From Auanema rhodensis (Eukaryota > Nematoda > Chromadorea > Rhabditida > Rhabditidae), in assembly GCA_964057225.1 (NCBI GenBank), contig OZ059896.1:12136501-12200500 (forward strand): a DNA stretch of 64,000 nt, given 5' to 3'. A model generated the notes under the pieces. It was not told the origin of the DNA, searched no databases, and saw only the letters and a list, made by a program, of their open reading frames with translations. Of this stretch, positions 13,700-27,440 are shown one piece after another. The position numbers and the translations under genes were made by a program. Each line of letters opens with the position of its first letter. Within the stretch, counting starts at the first letter, position 1.

Positions 13700-16600
13700 T
13701 TACTCCATCTCTTTCATTTAATTCCATATTTTAAACAATTTTATATTTCTACTGCTGTTTCATAAATTCATTTTTTAAATTTTTAATCATTAAAAAACAT
13801 ATAAATTTCAATATTGTGATGCTCAAAAACTGAAACATTTAAATATTTTGTATTTTCTAAACCATTTCACTCCATCTCTTTCATTTAATTCCATATTTTA
13901 AACAATTTTATATTTCTACCACGAATTCATAACTTCATTTTTTAAATTTTTGATCATTAAAAAACATTTAAATTTCAATATTGTGATGCTCAAAAACTGA
14001 AACAGTTGAATATTTTGTAATTTCTAAACCATTTTACTCCATCGCTTTTATTTAATTCCATATTATAAACAATTTTATATTTCTACCACGAATTCATAAC
14101 TTCATTTTTTAAATTTTTAATCATTAAAAAACATTTAAATTTCAATATTGTGATGCTCAAAAACTGAAACATTTAAATATTTTGTATTTTCTAAACCATT
14201 TTACTCCATCGCTTTTATTTAATCCCATATTTTAAACAATTTTATATTTCTACCACGAATTCATAACTTCATTTTTTAAATTTTTGATCATTAAAAAACA
14301 TTTAAATTTCAATATTGTGATGCTCAAAAACTGAAACAGTTGAATATTTTGTATTTTCTAAACCATTTTACTCCATCGCTTTTATATTTCTACCGCTATT
14401 TCATAAATTCATTTTTTAAATTTTTAATCATTAAAAAACATATAAATTTCAATATTGTGATGCTTAAAAACTGAAACATTTAAATATTTTGTATTTTCTA
14501 AACCATTTCACTCCATCTCTTTCATTTAATTCCATATTTTAAACAATTTTATATTTCTACCACGAATTCATAAATTCATTTTTTAAATTTTTAATCATTA
14601 AAAAACATATAAATTTCAATATTGTGATGCTCAAAAACTGAAACATTTAAATATTTTGTATTTTCTAAACCATTTCACTCCATCTCTTTCATTTAATTCC
14701 ATATTTTAAACAATTTTATATTTCTACCACGAATTCATAACTTCATATTTTAAAATTTTGATCATTAAAAAACATTTAAATTTCAATATTGTGATGCTCA
14801 AAAACTGAAACAGTTGAATATTTTGTAATTTCTAAACCATTTTACTCCATCGCTTTTATTTAATTCCATATTTTAAACAATTTTATATTTCTACCGCTAT
14901 TTCATAATTTCATTTTTTAAATTTTTAATCATTAAAAAACATTTGAATTTCAATATTGTGATGCTCAAAAACTGAAACATTTAAATATTTTGTATTTTCT
15001 AAACCATTTCACTCCATCTCTTTCATTTAATTCCATATTTTAAACAATTTTATATTTCTACCACGAATTCATAACTTCATTTTTTAAATTTTTGATCATT
15101 AAAAAACATTTAAATTTCAATATTGTGATGCTCAAAAACTGAAACAGTTGAATATTTTGTATTTTCTAAACCATTTTACTCCATCGCTTTTATATTTCTA
15201 CCGCTATTTCATAAATTCATTTTTTAAATTTTTAATCATTAAAAAACATATAAATTTCAATATTGTGATGCTCAAAAACTGAAACATTTAAATATTTTGT
15301 ATTTTCTAAACCATTTCACTCCATCTCTTTCATTTAATTCCATATTTTAAACAATTTTATATTTCTACCACGAATTCATAACTTCATTTTTTAAATTTTT
15401 GATCATTAAAAAACATTTAAATTTCAATATTGTGATGCTCAAAAACTGAAACAGTTGAATATTTTGTAATTTCTAAACCATTTTACTCCATCGCTTTTAT
15501 TTAATTCCATATTTTAAACAATTTTATATTTCTACCGCTTTTTCATAATTTCATTTTTTAAATTTTTAATCATTAAAAAACATTTAAATTTCAATATTGT
15601 GATGCTCAAAAACTGAAACAGTTGAATATTTTGTAATTTCTAAACCATTTTACTCCATCTCTTTCATTTAATTCCATATTTTAAACAATTTTATATTTCT
15701 ACCACGAATTCATAACTTCATTTTTTAAATTTTTAATCATTAAAAAACATTTAAATTTCAATATTGTGATGCTCAAAAACTGAAACATTTAAATATTTTG
15801 TATTTTCTAAACCATTTCACTCCATCTCTTTCATTTAATTCCATATTTTAAACAATTTTATATTTCTACCACGAATTCATAACTTCATTTTTTAAATTTT
15901 TGATCATTAAAAAACATTTAAATTTCAATATTGTGATGCTCAAAAACTGAAACAGTTGAATATTTTGTAATTTCTAAACCATTTTACTCCATCGCTTTTA
16001 TTTAATCTCATATTTTAAACAATTTTATATTTCTACCGCTATTTCATAATTTCATTTTTTAAATTTTTAATCATTAAAAAACATTTAAATTTCAATATTG
16101 TGATGCTCAAAAACTGAAACAGTTGAATATTTTGTATTTTCTAAACCATTTTACTTCATATCTTTCATTTAATTCCATATTTTAAACAATTTTATATTTC
16201 TACCACGAATTCATAACTTCATTTTTTAAATTTTTAATCATTAAAAAACATTTAAATTTCAATATTGTGATGCTCAAAAACTGAAACAGTTGAATATTTT
16301 GTATTTTCTAAACCATTTTACTCCATCTATTTTATTTAATCCCACATTTTAAACAATTTTATATTTCTACCGCTGTTTCATAAATTCATTTTTTAAATTT
16401 TTAATCATTAAAAAACATATAAATTTCAATATTGTGATGCTCAAAAACTGAAACATTCAAATATTTTGTATTTTCTAAACCATTTCACTCCATCTCTTTC
16501 ATTTAATTCCATATTTTAAACAATTTTATATTTCTACCACGAATTCATAACTTCATTTTTTAAATTTTTAATCATTAAAAAACATTTAAATTTCAATATT

Positions 16601-18050
16601 GTGATGCTCAAAAACTGAAACAGTTGAATATTTTGTAATTTCTAAACCATTTTACTCCATCTCTTTCATTTAATTCCATATTTTAAACAATTTTATATTT
16701 CTACTGCTGTTTCATAAATTCATTTTTTAAATTTTTAATCATTAAAAAACATATAAATTTCAATATTGTGATGCTCAAAAACTGAAACATTTAAATATTT
16801 TGTATTTTCTAAACCATTTCACTCCATCTCTTTCATTTAATTCCATATTTTAAACAATTTTATATTTCTACCACGAATTCATAACTTCATTTTTTAAATT
16901 TTTGATCATTAAAAAACATTTAAATTTCAATATTGTGATGCTCAAAAACTGAAACAGTTGAATATTTTGTAATTTCTAAACCATTTTACTCCATCGCTTT
17001 TATTTAATTCCATATTATAAACAATTTTATATTTCTACCACGAATTCATAACTTCATTTTTTAAATTTTTAATCATTAAAAAACATTTAAATTTCAATAT
17101 TGTGATGCTCAAAAACTGAAACATTTAAATATTTTGTATTTTCTAAACCATTTTACTCCATCGCTTTTATTTAATCCCATATTTTAAACAATTTTATATT
17201 TCTACCACGAATTCATAACTTCATTTTTTAAATTTTTGATCATTAAAAAACATTTAAATTTCAATATTGTGATGCTCAAAAACTGAAACAGTTGAATATT
17301 TTGTATTTTCTAAACCATTTTACTCCATCGCTTTTTTATTTCTACCGCTATTTCATAAATTCATTTTTTAAATTTTTAATCATTAAAAAACATATAAATT
17401 TCAATATTGTGATGCTCAAAAACTGAAGCATTTAAATATTTTGTATTTTCTAAACCATTTCACTCCATCTCTTTCATTTAATTCCATATTTTAAACAATT
17501 TTATATTTCTACCACGAATTCATAAATTCATTTTTTAAATTTTTAATCATTAAAAAACATATAAATTTCAATATTGTGATGCTCAAAAACTGAAACATTT
17601 AAATATTTTGTATTTTCTAAACCATTTCACTCCATCTCTTTCATTTAATTCCATATTTTAAACAATTTTATATTTCTACCACGAATTCATAACTTCATTT
17701 TTTAAATTTTTGATCATTAAAAAACATTTAAATTTCAATATTGTGATGCTCAAAAACTGAAACAGTTGAATATTTTGTAATTTCTAAACCATTTTACTCC
17801 ATCGCTTTTATTTAATTCCATATTTTAAACAATTTTATATTTCTACCGCTATTTCATAATTTCATTTTTTAAATTTTTAATCATTAAAAAACATTTAAAT
17901 TTCAATATTGTGATGCTCAAAAACTGAAACATTTAAATATTTTGTATTTTCTAAACCATTTCACTCCATCTCTTTCATTTAATTCCATATTTTAAACAAT
18001 TTTATATTTCTACCACGAATTCATAACTTCATTTTTTAAATTTTTGATCA
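13700..18050. repeat. Higher-order block duplicated at 2952 bp
   Basis: About 1.4 kb starting near 13700 recurs near 16650. Shared rare variants are ACTGCTG (13751, 16703), CATATTATAAAC (near 14059, 17011) and the 140-bp short monomer (14377, 17329). The offset is 2952 = 16 x 167 + 2 x 140. Divergence starts near the second short monomer at 15185, which has no partner in the other copy. Confidence 0.7.
14341..14410. repeat. 140-bp short monomer (first of 13)
   Basis: Here CGC-TTTTAT joins directly to ATTTCTACC, whereas normal monomers carry 27 extra bases between two copies of TTTTAT. The deletion thus sits between 6-bp direct repeats. Short monomers, by position of their CGCTTTT junction: about 14377, 15185, 17329, 20141, 24289, 25932, 31750, 35062, 39211, 56991, 59302, 59943 and 62253. 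The 17329 and 20141 copies carry a T for A change near the junction (CGCTTTTTTATT). All share the same breakpoint, which suggests one founding deletion spread by array amplification. Confidence 0.88.
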
Positions 18051-21000
18051 TTAAAAAACATTTAAATTTCAGTGTTGTGATGCTCAAAAACTGAAACAGT
18101 TGAATATTTTGTAATTTCTAAACCATTTTACTCCATCTCTTTCATTTAATTCCATATTTTAAACAATTTTATATTTCTACCACGAATTCATAACTTCATT
18201 TTTTAAATTTTTAATCATTAAAAAACATTTAAATTTCAATATTGTGATGCTCAAAAACTGAAACATTTAAATATTTTGTATTTTCTAAACCATTTCACTC
18301 CATCTCTTTCATTTAATTCCATATTTTAAACAATTTTATATTTCTACCACGAATTCATAACTTCATTTTTAAAATTTTTGATCATTAAAAAACATTTAAA
18401 TTTCAATGTTGTGATGCTCAAAAACTGAAACAGTTGAATATTTTGTAATTTCTAAACCATTTTACTCCATCTCTTTCATTTAATTCCATATTTTAAACAA
18501 TTTTATATTTCTACCACGAATTCATAACTTCATTTTTTAAATTTTTAATCATTAAAAAACATTTAAATTTCAATATTGTGATGCTCAAAAACTGAAACAG
18601 TTGAATATTTTGTATTTTCTAAACCATTTTACTCCATCTATTTTATTTAATCCCACATTTTAAACAATTTTATATTTCTACCGCTGTTTCATAAATTCAT
18701 TTTTTAAATTTTTGATCATTAAAAAACATTTAAATTTCAATATTGTGATGCTCAAAAACTGAAACATTTAAATATTTTGTATTTTCTAAACCATTTCACT
18801 CCATCTCTTTCATTTAATTCCATATTTTAAACAATTTTATATTTCTACCACGAATTCATAAATTCATTTTTTAAATTTTTAATCATTAAAAAACATTTAA
18901 ATTTCAATATTGTGATGCTCAAAAACTGAAACAGTTGAATATTTTGTATTTTCTAAACCATTTTACTTCATATCTTTCATTTAATTCCATATTTTAAACA
19001 ATTTTATATTTCTACCACGAATTCATAACTTCATTTTTTAAATTTTTAATCATTAAAAAACATTTAAATTTCAATATTGTGATGCTCAAAAACTGAAACA
19101 GTTGAATATTTTGTATTTTCTAAACCATTTTACTCCATCTATTTTATTTAATCCCACATTTTAAACAATTTTATATTTCTACCGCTGTTTCATAAATTCA
19201 TTTTTTAAATTTTTAATCATTAAAAAACATATAAATTTCAATATTGTGATGCTCAAAAACTGAAACATTCAAATATTTTGTATTTTCTAAACCATTTCAC
19301 TCCATCTCTTTCATTTAATTCCATATTTTAAACAATTTTATATTTCTACCACGAATTCATAACTTCATTTTTTAAATTTTTAATCATTAAAAAACATTTA
19401 AATTTCAATATTGTGATGCTCAAAAACTGAAACAGTTGAATATTTTGTAATTTCTAAACCATTTTACTCCATCTCTTTCATTTAATTCCATATTTTAAAC
19501 AATTTTATATTTCTACTGCTGTTTCATAAATTCATTTTTTAAATTTTTAATCATTAAAAAACATATAAATTTCAATATTGTGATGCTCAAAAACTGAAAC
19601 ATTTAAATATTTTGTATTTTCTAAACCATTTCACTCCATCTCTTTCATTTAATTCCATATTTTAAACAATTTTATATTTCTACCACGAATTCATAACTTC
19701 ATTTTTTAAATTTTTGATCATTAAAAAACATTTAAATTTCAATATTGTGATGCTCAAAAACTGAAACAGTTGAATATTTTGTAATTTCTAAACCATTTTA
19801 CTCCATCGCTTTTATTTAATTCCATATTATAAACAATTTTATATTTCTACCACGAATTCATAACTTCATTTTTTAAATTTTTAATCATTAAAAAACATTT
19901 AAATTTCAATATTGTGATGCTCAAAAACTGAAACATTTAAATATTTTGTATTTTCTAAACCATTTTACTCCATCGCATTTATTTAATCCCATATTTTAAA
20001 CAATTTTATATTTCTACCACGAATTCATAACTTCATTTTTTAAATTTTTGATCATTAAAAAACATTTAAATTTCAATATTGTGATGCTCAAAAACTGAAA
20101 CAGTTGAATATTTTGTATTTTCTAAACCATTTTACTCCATCGCTTTTTTATTTCTACCGCTATTTCATAAATTCATTTTTTAAATTTTTAATCATTAAAA
20201 AACATATAAATTTCAATATTGTGATGCTCAAAAACTGAAGCATTTAAATATTTTGTATTTTCTAAACCATTTCACTCCATCTCTTTCATTTAATTCCATA
20301 TTTTAAACAATTTTATATTTCTACCACGAATTCATAAATTCATTTTTTAAATTTTTAATCATTAAAAAACATATAAATTTCAATATTGTGATGCTCAAAA
20401 ACTGAAACATTTAAATATTTTGTATTTTCTAAACCATTTCACTCCATCTCTTTCATTTAATTCCATATTTTAAACAATTTTATATTTCTACCACGAATTC
20501 ATAACTTCATTTTTTAAATTTTTGATCATTAAAAAACATTTAAATTTCAATATTGTGATGCTCAAAAACTGAAACAGTTGAATATTTTGTAATTTCTAAA
20601 CCATTTTACTCCATCGCTTTTATTTAATTCCATATTTTAAACAATTTTATATTTCTACCGCTATTTCATAATTTCATTTTTTAAATTTTTAATCATTAAA
20701 AAACATTTAAATTTCAATATTGTGATGCTCAAAAACTGAAACATTTAAATATTTTGTATTTTCTAAACCATTTCACTCCATCTCTTTCATTTAATTCCAT
20801 ATTTTAAACAATTTTATATTTCTACCACGAATTCATAACTTCATTTTTTAAATTTTTGATCATTAAAAAACATTTAAATTTCAGTGTTGTGATGCTCAAA
20901 AACTGAAACAGTTGAATATTTTGTAATTTCTAAACCATTTTACTCCATCTCTTTCATTTAATTCCATATTTTAAACAATTTTATATTTCTACCACGAATT

Positions 21001-21252
21001 CATAACTTCATTTTTTAAATTTTTAATCATTAAAAAACATTTAAATTTCAATATTGTGATGCTCAAAAACTGAAACATTTAAATATTTTGTATTTTCTAA
21101 ACCATTTCACTCCATCTCTTTCATTTAATTCCATATTTTAAACAATTTTATATTTCTACCACGAATTCATAACTTCATTTTTAAAATTTTTGATCATTAA
21201 AAAACATTTAAATTTCAATGTTGTGATGCTCAAAAACTGAAACAGTTGAATA
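16080..21252. repeat. Higher-order block duplicated at 2812 bp
   Basis: About 2.36 kb at 16080-18440 recurs at 18892-21252. Shared rare variants include TTACTTCATATC (16151, 18963), CATTCAAATATT (near 16453, 19265), ACTGCTG (16703, 19515), the T-variant short monomer (17329, 20141), GAAGCATTT (near 17426, 20238) and CAGTGTTG (near 18070, 20882). The offset 2812 is 16 x 167 + 140. Confidence 0.8.
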
Positions 21253-23219
21253 TTTTGTATTTTCTAAACCATTTTACTCCATCTCTTTCATTTAATTCCA
21301 TATTTTAAACAATTTTATATTTCTACCGCTGTTTCATAAATTCATTTTTTAAATTTTTGATCATTAAAAAACATTTAAATTTCAATATTGTGATGCTCAA
21401 AAACTGAAACATTTAAATATTTTGTATTTTCTAAACCATTTCACTCCATCTCTTTCATTTAATTCCATATTTTAAACAATTTTATATTTCTACCACGAAT
21501 TCATAAATTCATTTTTTAAATTTTTAATCATTAAAAAACATATAAATTTCAATATTGTGATGCTCAAAAACTGAAACATTTAAATATTTTGTATTTTCTA
21601 AACCATTTCACTCCATCTCTTTCATTTAATTCCATATTTTAAACAATTTTATATTTCTACCACGAATTCATAACTTCATTTTTTAAATTTTTGATCATTA
21701 AAAAACATTTAAATTTCAATATTGTGATGCTCAAAAACTGAAACAGTTGAATATTTTGTAATTTCTAAACCATTTTACTCCATCGCTTTTATTTAATTCC
21801 ATATTTTAAACAATTTTATATTTCTACCGCTATTTCATAATTTCATTTTTTAAATTTTTAATCATTAAAAAACATTTAAATTTCAATATTGTGATGCTCA
21901 AAAACTGAAACATTTAAATATTTTGTATTTTCTAAACCATTTCACTCCATCTCTTTCATTTAATTCCATATTTTAAACAATTTTATATTTCTACCACGAA
22001 TTCATAACTTCATTTTTTAAATTTTTGATCATTAAAAAACATTTAAATTTCAATGTTGTGATGCTCAAAAACTGAAACAGTTGAATATTTTGTAATTTCT
22101 AAACCATTTTACTCCATCTCTTTCATTTAATTCCATATTTTAAACAATTTTATATTTCTACCACGAATTCATAACTTCATTTTTTAAATTTTTAATCATT
22201 AAAAAACATTTAAATTTCAATATTGTGATGCTCAAAAACTGAAACATTTAAATATTTTGTATTTTCTAAACCATTTCACTCCATCTCTTTCATTTAATTC
22301 CATATTTTAAACAATTTTATATTTCTACCACGAATTCATAACTTCATTTTTTAAATTTTTGATCATTAAAAAACATTTAAATTTCAATATTGTGATGCTC
22401 AAAAACTGAAACAGTTGAATATTTTGTAATTTCTAAACCATTTTACTCCATCGCTTTTATTTAATCCCATATTTTAAACAATTTTATATTTCTACCGCTA
22501 TTTCATAATTTCATTTTTTAAATTTTTAATCATTAAAAAACATTTAAATTTCAATATTGTGATGCTCAAAAACTGAAACATTTAAATATTTTGTATTTTC
22601 TAAACCATTTCACTCCATCTCTTTCATTTAATTCCATATTTTAAACAATTTTATATTTCTACCACGAATTCATAACTTCATTTTTTAAATTTTTGATCAT
22701 TAAAAAACATTTAAATTTCAATATTGTGATGCTCAAAAACTGAAACAGTTGAATATTTTGTAATTTCTAAACCATTTTACTCCATCGCTTTTATTTAATC
22801 CCATATTTTAAACAATTTTATATTTCTACCACGAATTCATAACTTCATTTTTTAAATTTTTGATCATTAAAAAACATTTAAATTTCAATATTGTGATGCT
22901 CAAAAACTGAAACAGTTGAATATTTTGTAATTTCTAAACCATTTTACTCCATCGCTTTTATTTAATTCCATATTTTAAACAATTTTATATTTCTACCGCT
23001 ATTTCATAATTTCATTTTTTAAATTTTTAATCATTAAAAAACATTTAAATTTCAATATTGTGATGCTCAAAAACTGAAACAGTTGAATATTTTGTAATTT
23101 CTAAACCATTTTACTCCATCTCTTTCATTTAATTCCATATTTTAAACAATTTTATATTTCTACCACGAATTCATAACTTCATTTTTTAAATTTTTAATCA
23201 TTAAAAAACATTTAAATTT

Positions 23220-26200
23220 CAATATTGTGATGCTCAAAAACTGAAACATTTAAATATTTTGTATTTTCTAAACCATTTCACTCCATCTCTTTCATTTAAT
23301 TCCATATTTTAAACAATTTTATATTTCTACCACGAATTCATAACTTCATTTTTAAAATTTTTGATCATTAAAAAACATTTAAATTTCAATGTTGTGATGC
23401 TCAAAAACTGAAACAGTTGAATATTTTGTAATTTCTAAACCATTTTACTCCATCTCTTTCATTTAATTCCATATTTTAAACAATTTTATATTTCTACCAC
23501 GAATTCATAACTTCATTTTTTAAATTTTTAATCATTAAAAAACATTTAAATTTCAATATTGTGATGCTCAAAAACTGAAACAGTTGAATATTTTGTATTT
23601 TCTAAACCATTTTACTCCATCTATTTTATTTAATCCCACATTTTAAACAATTTTATATTTCTACCGCTGTTTCATAAATTCATTTTTTAAATTTTTGATC
23701 ATTAAAAAACATTTAAATTTCAATATTGTGATGCTCAAAAACTGAAACATTTAAATATTTTGTATTTTCTAAACCATTTCACTCCATCTCTTTCATTTAA
23801 TTCCATATTTTAAACAATTTTATATTTCTACCACGAATTCATAAATTCATTTTTTAAATTTTTAATCATTAAAAAACATATAAATTTCAATATTGTGATG
23901 CTCAAAAACTGAAACATTTAAATATTTTGTATTTTCTAAACCATTTCACTCCATCTCTTTCATTTAATTCCATATTTTAAACAATTTTATATTTCTACCA
24001 CGAATTCATAACTTCATTTTTTAAATTTTTGATCATTAAAAAACATTTAAATTTCAATATTGTGATGCTCAAAAACTGAAACAGTTGAATATTTTGTAAT
24101 TTCTAAACCATTTTACTCCATCGCTTTTATTTAATTCCATATTTTAAACAATTTTATATTTCTACCACGAATTCATAACTTCATTTTTTAAATTTTTGAT
24201 CATTAAAAAACATTTAAATTTCAATATTGTGATGCTCAAAAACTGAAACAGTTGAATATTTTGTATTTTCTAAACCATTTTACTCCATCGCTTTTATATT
24301 TCTACCGCTATTTCATAAATTCATTTTTTAAATTTTTAATCATTAAAAAACATTTAAATTTCAATATTGTGATGCTCAAAAACTGAAACAGTTGAATATT
24401 TTGTAATTTCTAAACCATTTTACTCCATCGCTTTTATTTAATTCCATATTTTAAACAATTTTATATTTCTACCGCTATTTCATAATTTCATTTTTTAAAT
24501 TTTTAATCATTAAAAAACATTTAAATTTCAATATTGTGATGCTCAAAAACTGAAACATTTAAATATTTTGTATTTTCTAAACCATTTCACTCCATCTCTT
24601 TCATTTAATTCCATATTTTAAACAATTTTATATTTCTACCACAAATTCATAACTTCATTTTTTAAATTTTTGATCATTAAAAAACATTTAAATTTCAATG
24701 TTGTGATGCTCAAAAACTGAAACAGTTGAATATTTTGTAATTTCTAAACCATTTTACTCCATCGCTTTTATTTAATTCCATATTTTAAACAATTTTATAT
24801 TTCTACCGCTATTTCATAATTTCATTTTTTAAATTTTTAATCATTAAAAAACATTTAAATTTCAATATTGTGATGCTCAAAAACTGAAACATTTAAATAT
24901 TTTGTATTTTCTAAACCATTTCACTCCATCTCTTTCATTTAATTCCATATTTTAAACAATTTTATATTTCTACCACGAATTCATAACTTCATTTTTAAAA
25001 TTTTTGATCATTAAAAAACATTTAAATTTCAATGTTGTGATGCTCAAAAACTGAAACAGTTGAATATTTTGTAATTTCTAAACCATTTTACTCCATCTCT
25101 TTCATTTAATTCCATATTTTAAACAATTTTATATTTCTACCACGAATTCATAACTTCATTTTTTAAATTTTTAATCATTAAAAAACATTTAAATTTCAAT
25201 ATTGTGATGCTCAAAAACTGAAACAGTTGAATATTTTGTATTTTCTAAACCATTTTACTCCATCTATTTTATTTAATCCCACATTTTAAACAATTTTATA
25301 TTTCTACCGCTGTTTCATAAATTCATTTTTTAAATTTTTGATCATTAAAAAACATTTAAATTTCAATATTGTGATGCTCAAAAACTGAAACATTTAAATA
25401 TTTTGTATTTTCTAAACCATTTCACTCCATCTCTTTCATTTAATTCCATATTTTAAACAATTTTATATTTCTACCACGAATTCATAAATTCATTTTTTAA
25501 ATTTTTAATCATTAAAAAACATATAAATTTCAATATTGTGATGCTCAAAAACTGAAACATTTAAATATTTTGTATTTTCTAAACCATTTCACTCCATCTC
25601 TTTCATTTAATTCCATATTTTAAACAATTTTATATTTCTACCACGAATTCATAACTTCATTTTTTAAATTTTTGATCATTAAAAAACATTTAAATTTCAA
25701 TATTGTGATGCTCAAAAACTGAAACAGTTGAATATTTTGTAATTTCTAAACCATTTTACTCCATCGCTTTTATTTAATTCCATATTTTAAACAATTTTAT
25801 ATTTCTACCACGAATTCATAACTTCATTTTTTAAATTTTTGATCATTAAAAAACATTTAAATTTCAATATTGTGATGCTCAAAAACTGAAACAGTTGAAT
25901 ATTTTGTATTTTCTAAACCATTTTACTCCATCGCTTTTATATTTCTACCGCTATTTCATAAATTCATTTTTTAAATTTTTAATCATTAAAAAACATTTAA
26001 ATTTCAATATTGTGATGCTCAAAAACTGAAACAGTTGAATATTTTGTAATTTCTAAACCATTTTACTCCATCGCTTTTATTTAATTCCATATTTTAAACA
26101 ATTTTATATTTCTACCGCTATTTCATAATTTCATTTTTTAAATTTTTAATCATTAAAAAACATTTAAATTTCAATATTGTGATGCTCAAAAACTGAAACA

Positions 26201-27440
26201 TTTAAATATTTTGTATTTTCTAAACCATTTCACTCCATCTCTTTCATTTAATTCCATATTTTAAACAATTTTATATTTCTACCACAAATTCATAACTTCA
26301 TTTTTTAAATTTTTGATCATTAAAAAACATTTAAATTTCAATGTTGTGATGCTCAAAAACTGAAACAGTTGAATATTTTGTAATTTCTGAACCATTTTAC
26401 TCCATCGCTTTTATTTAATTCCATATTTTAAACAATTTTATATTTCTACCGCTATTTCATAATTTCATTTTTTAAATTTTTAATCATTAAAAAACATTTA
26501 AATTTCAATATTGTGATGCTCAAAAACTGAAACATTTAAATATTTTGTATTTTCTAAACCATTTCACTCCATCTCTTTCATTTAATTCCATATTTTAAAC
26601 AATTTTATATTTCTACCACGAATTCATAACTTCATTTTTAAAATTTTTGATCATTAAAAAACATTTAAATTTCAATGTTGTGATGCTCAAAAACTGAAAC
26701 AGTTGAATATTTTGTAATTTCTAAACCATTTTACTCCATCTCTTTCATTTAATTCCATATTTTAAACAATTTTATATTTCTACCACGAATTCATAACTTC
26801 ATTTTTTAAATTTTTAATCATTAAAAAACATTTAAATTTCAATATTGTGATGCTCAAAAACTGAAACAGTTGAATATTTTGTATTTTCTAAACCATTTTA
26901 CTCCATCTATTTTATTTAATCCCACATTTTAAACAATTTTATATTTCTACCGCTGTTTCATAAATTCATTTTTTAAATTTTTGATCATTAAAAAACATTT
27001 AAATTTCAATATTGTGATGCTCAAAAACTGAAACATTTAAATATTTTGTATTTTCTAAACCATTTCACTCCATCTCTTTCATTTAATTCCATATTTTAAA
27101 CAATTTTATATTTCTACCACGAATTCATAAATTCATTTTTTAAATTTTTAATCATTAAAAAACATATAAATTTCAATATTGTGATGCTCAAAAACTGAAA
27201 CATTTAAATATTTTGTATTTTCTAAACCATTTCACTCCATCTCTTTCATTTAATTCCATATTTTAAACAATTTTATATTTCTACCACGAATTCATAACTT
27301 CATTTTTTAAATTTTTGATCATTAAAAAACATTTAAATTTCAATATTGTGATGCTCAAAAACTGAAACAGTTGAATATTTTGTAATTTCTAAACCATTTT
27401 ACTCCATCGCTTTTATTTAATTCCATATTTTAAACAATTT
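23220..27440. repeat. Tandem higher-order repeat, 1643-bp unit
   Basis: A ten-monomer unit (9 x 167 + 140) is repeated in tandem about 2.5 times. The CTATTTTATTTAATCCC monomer is at 23621, 25264 and 26907, the ACAAATTC variant at 24641 and 26284, and the short monomer at 24289 and 25932. An additional dispersed copy lies at about 34395-36038, carrying the short monomer (35062) and ACAAATTC (about 35415). Confidence 0.8.
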
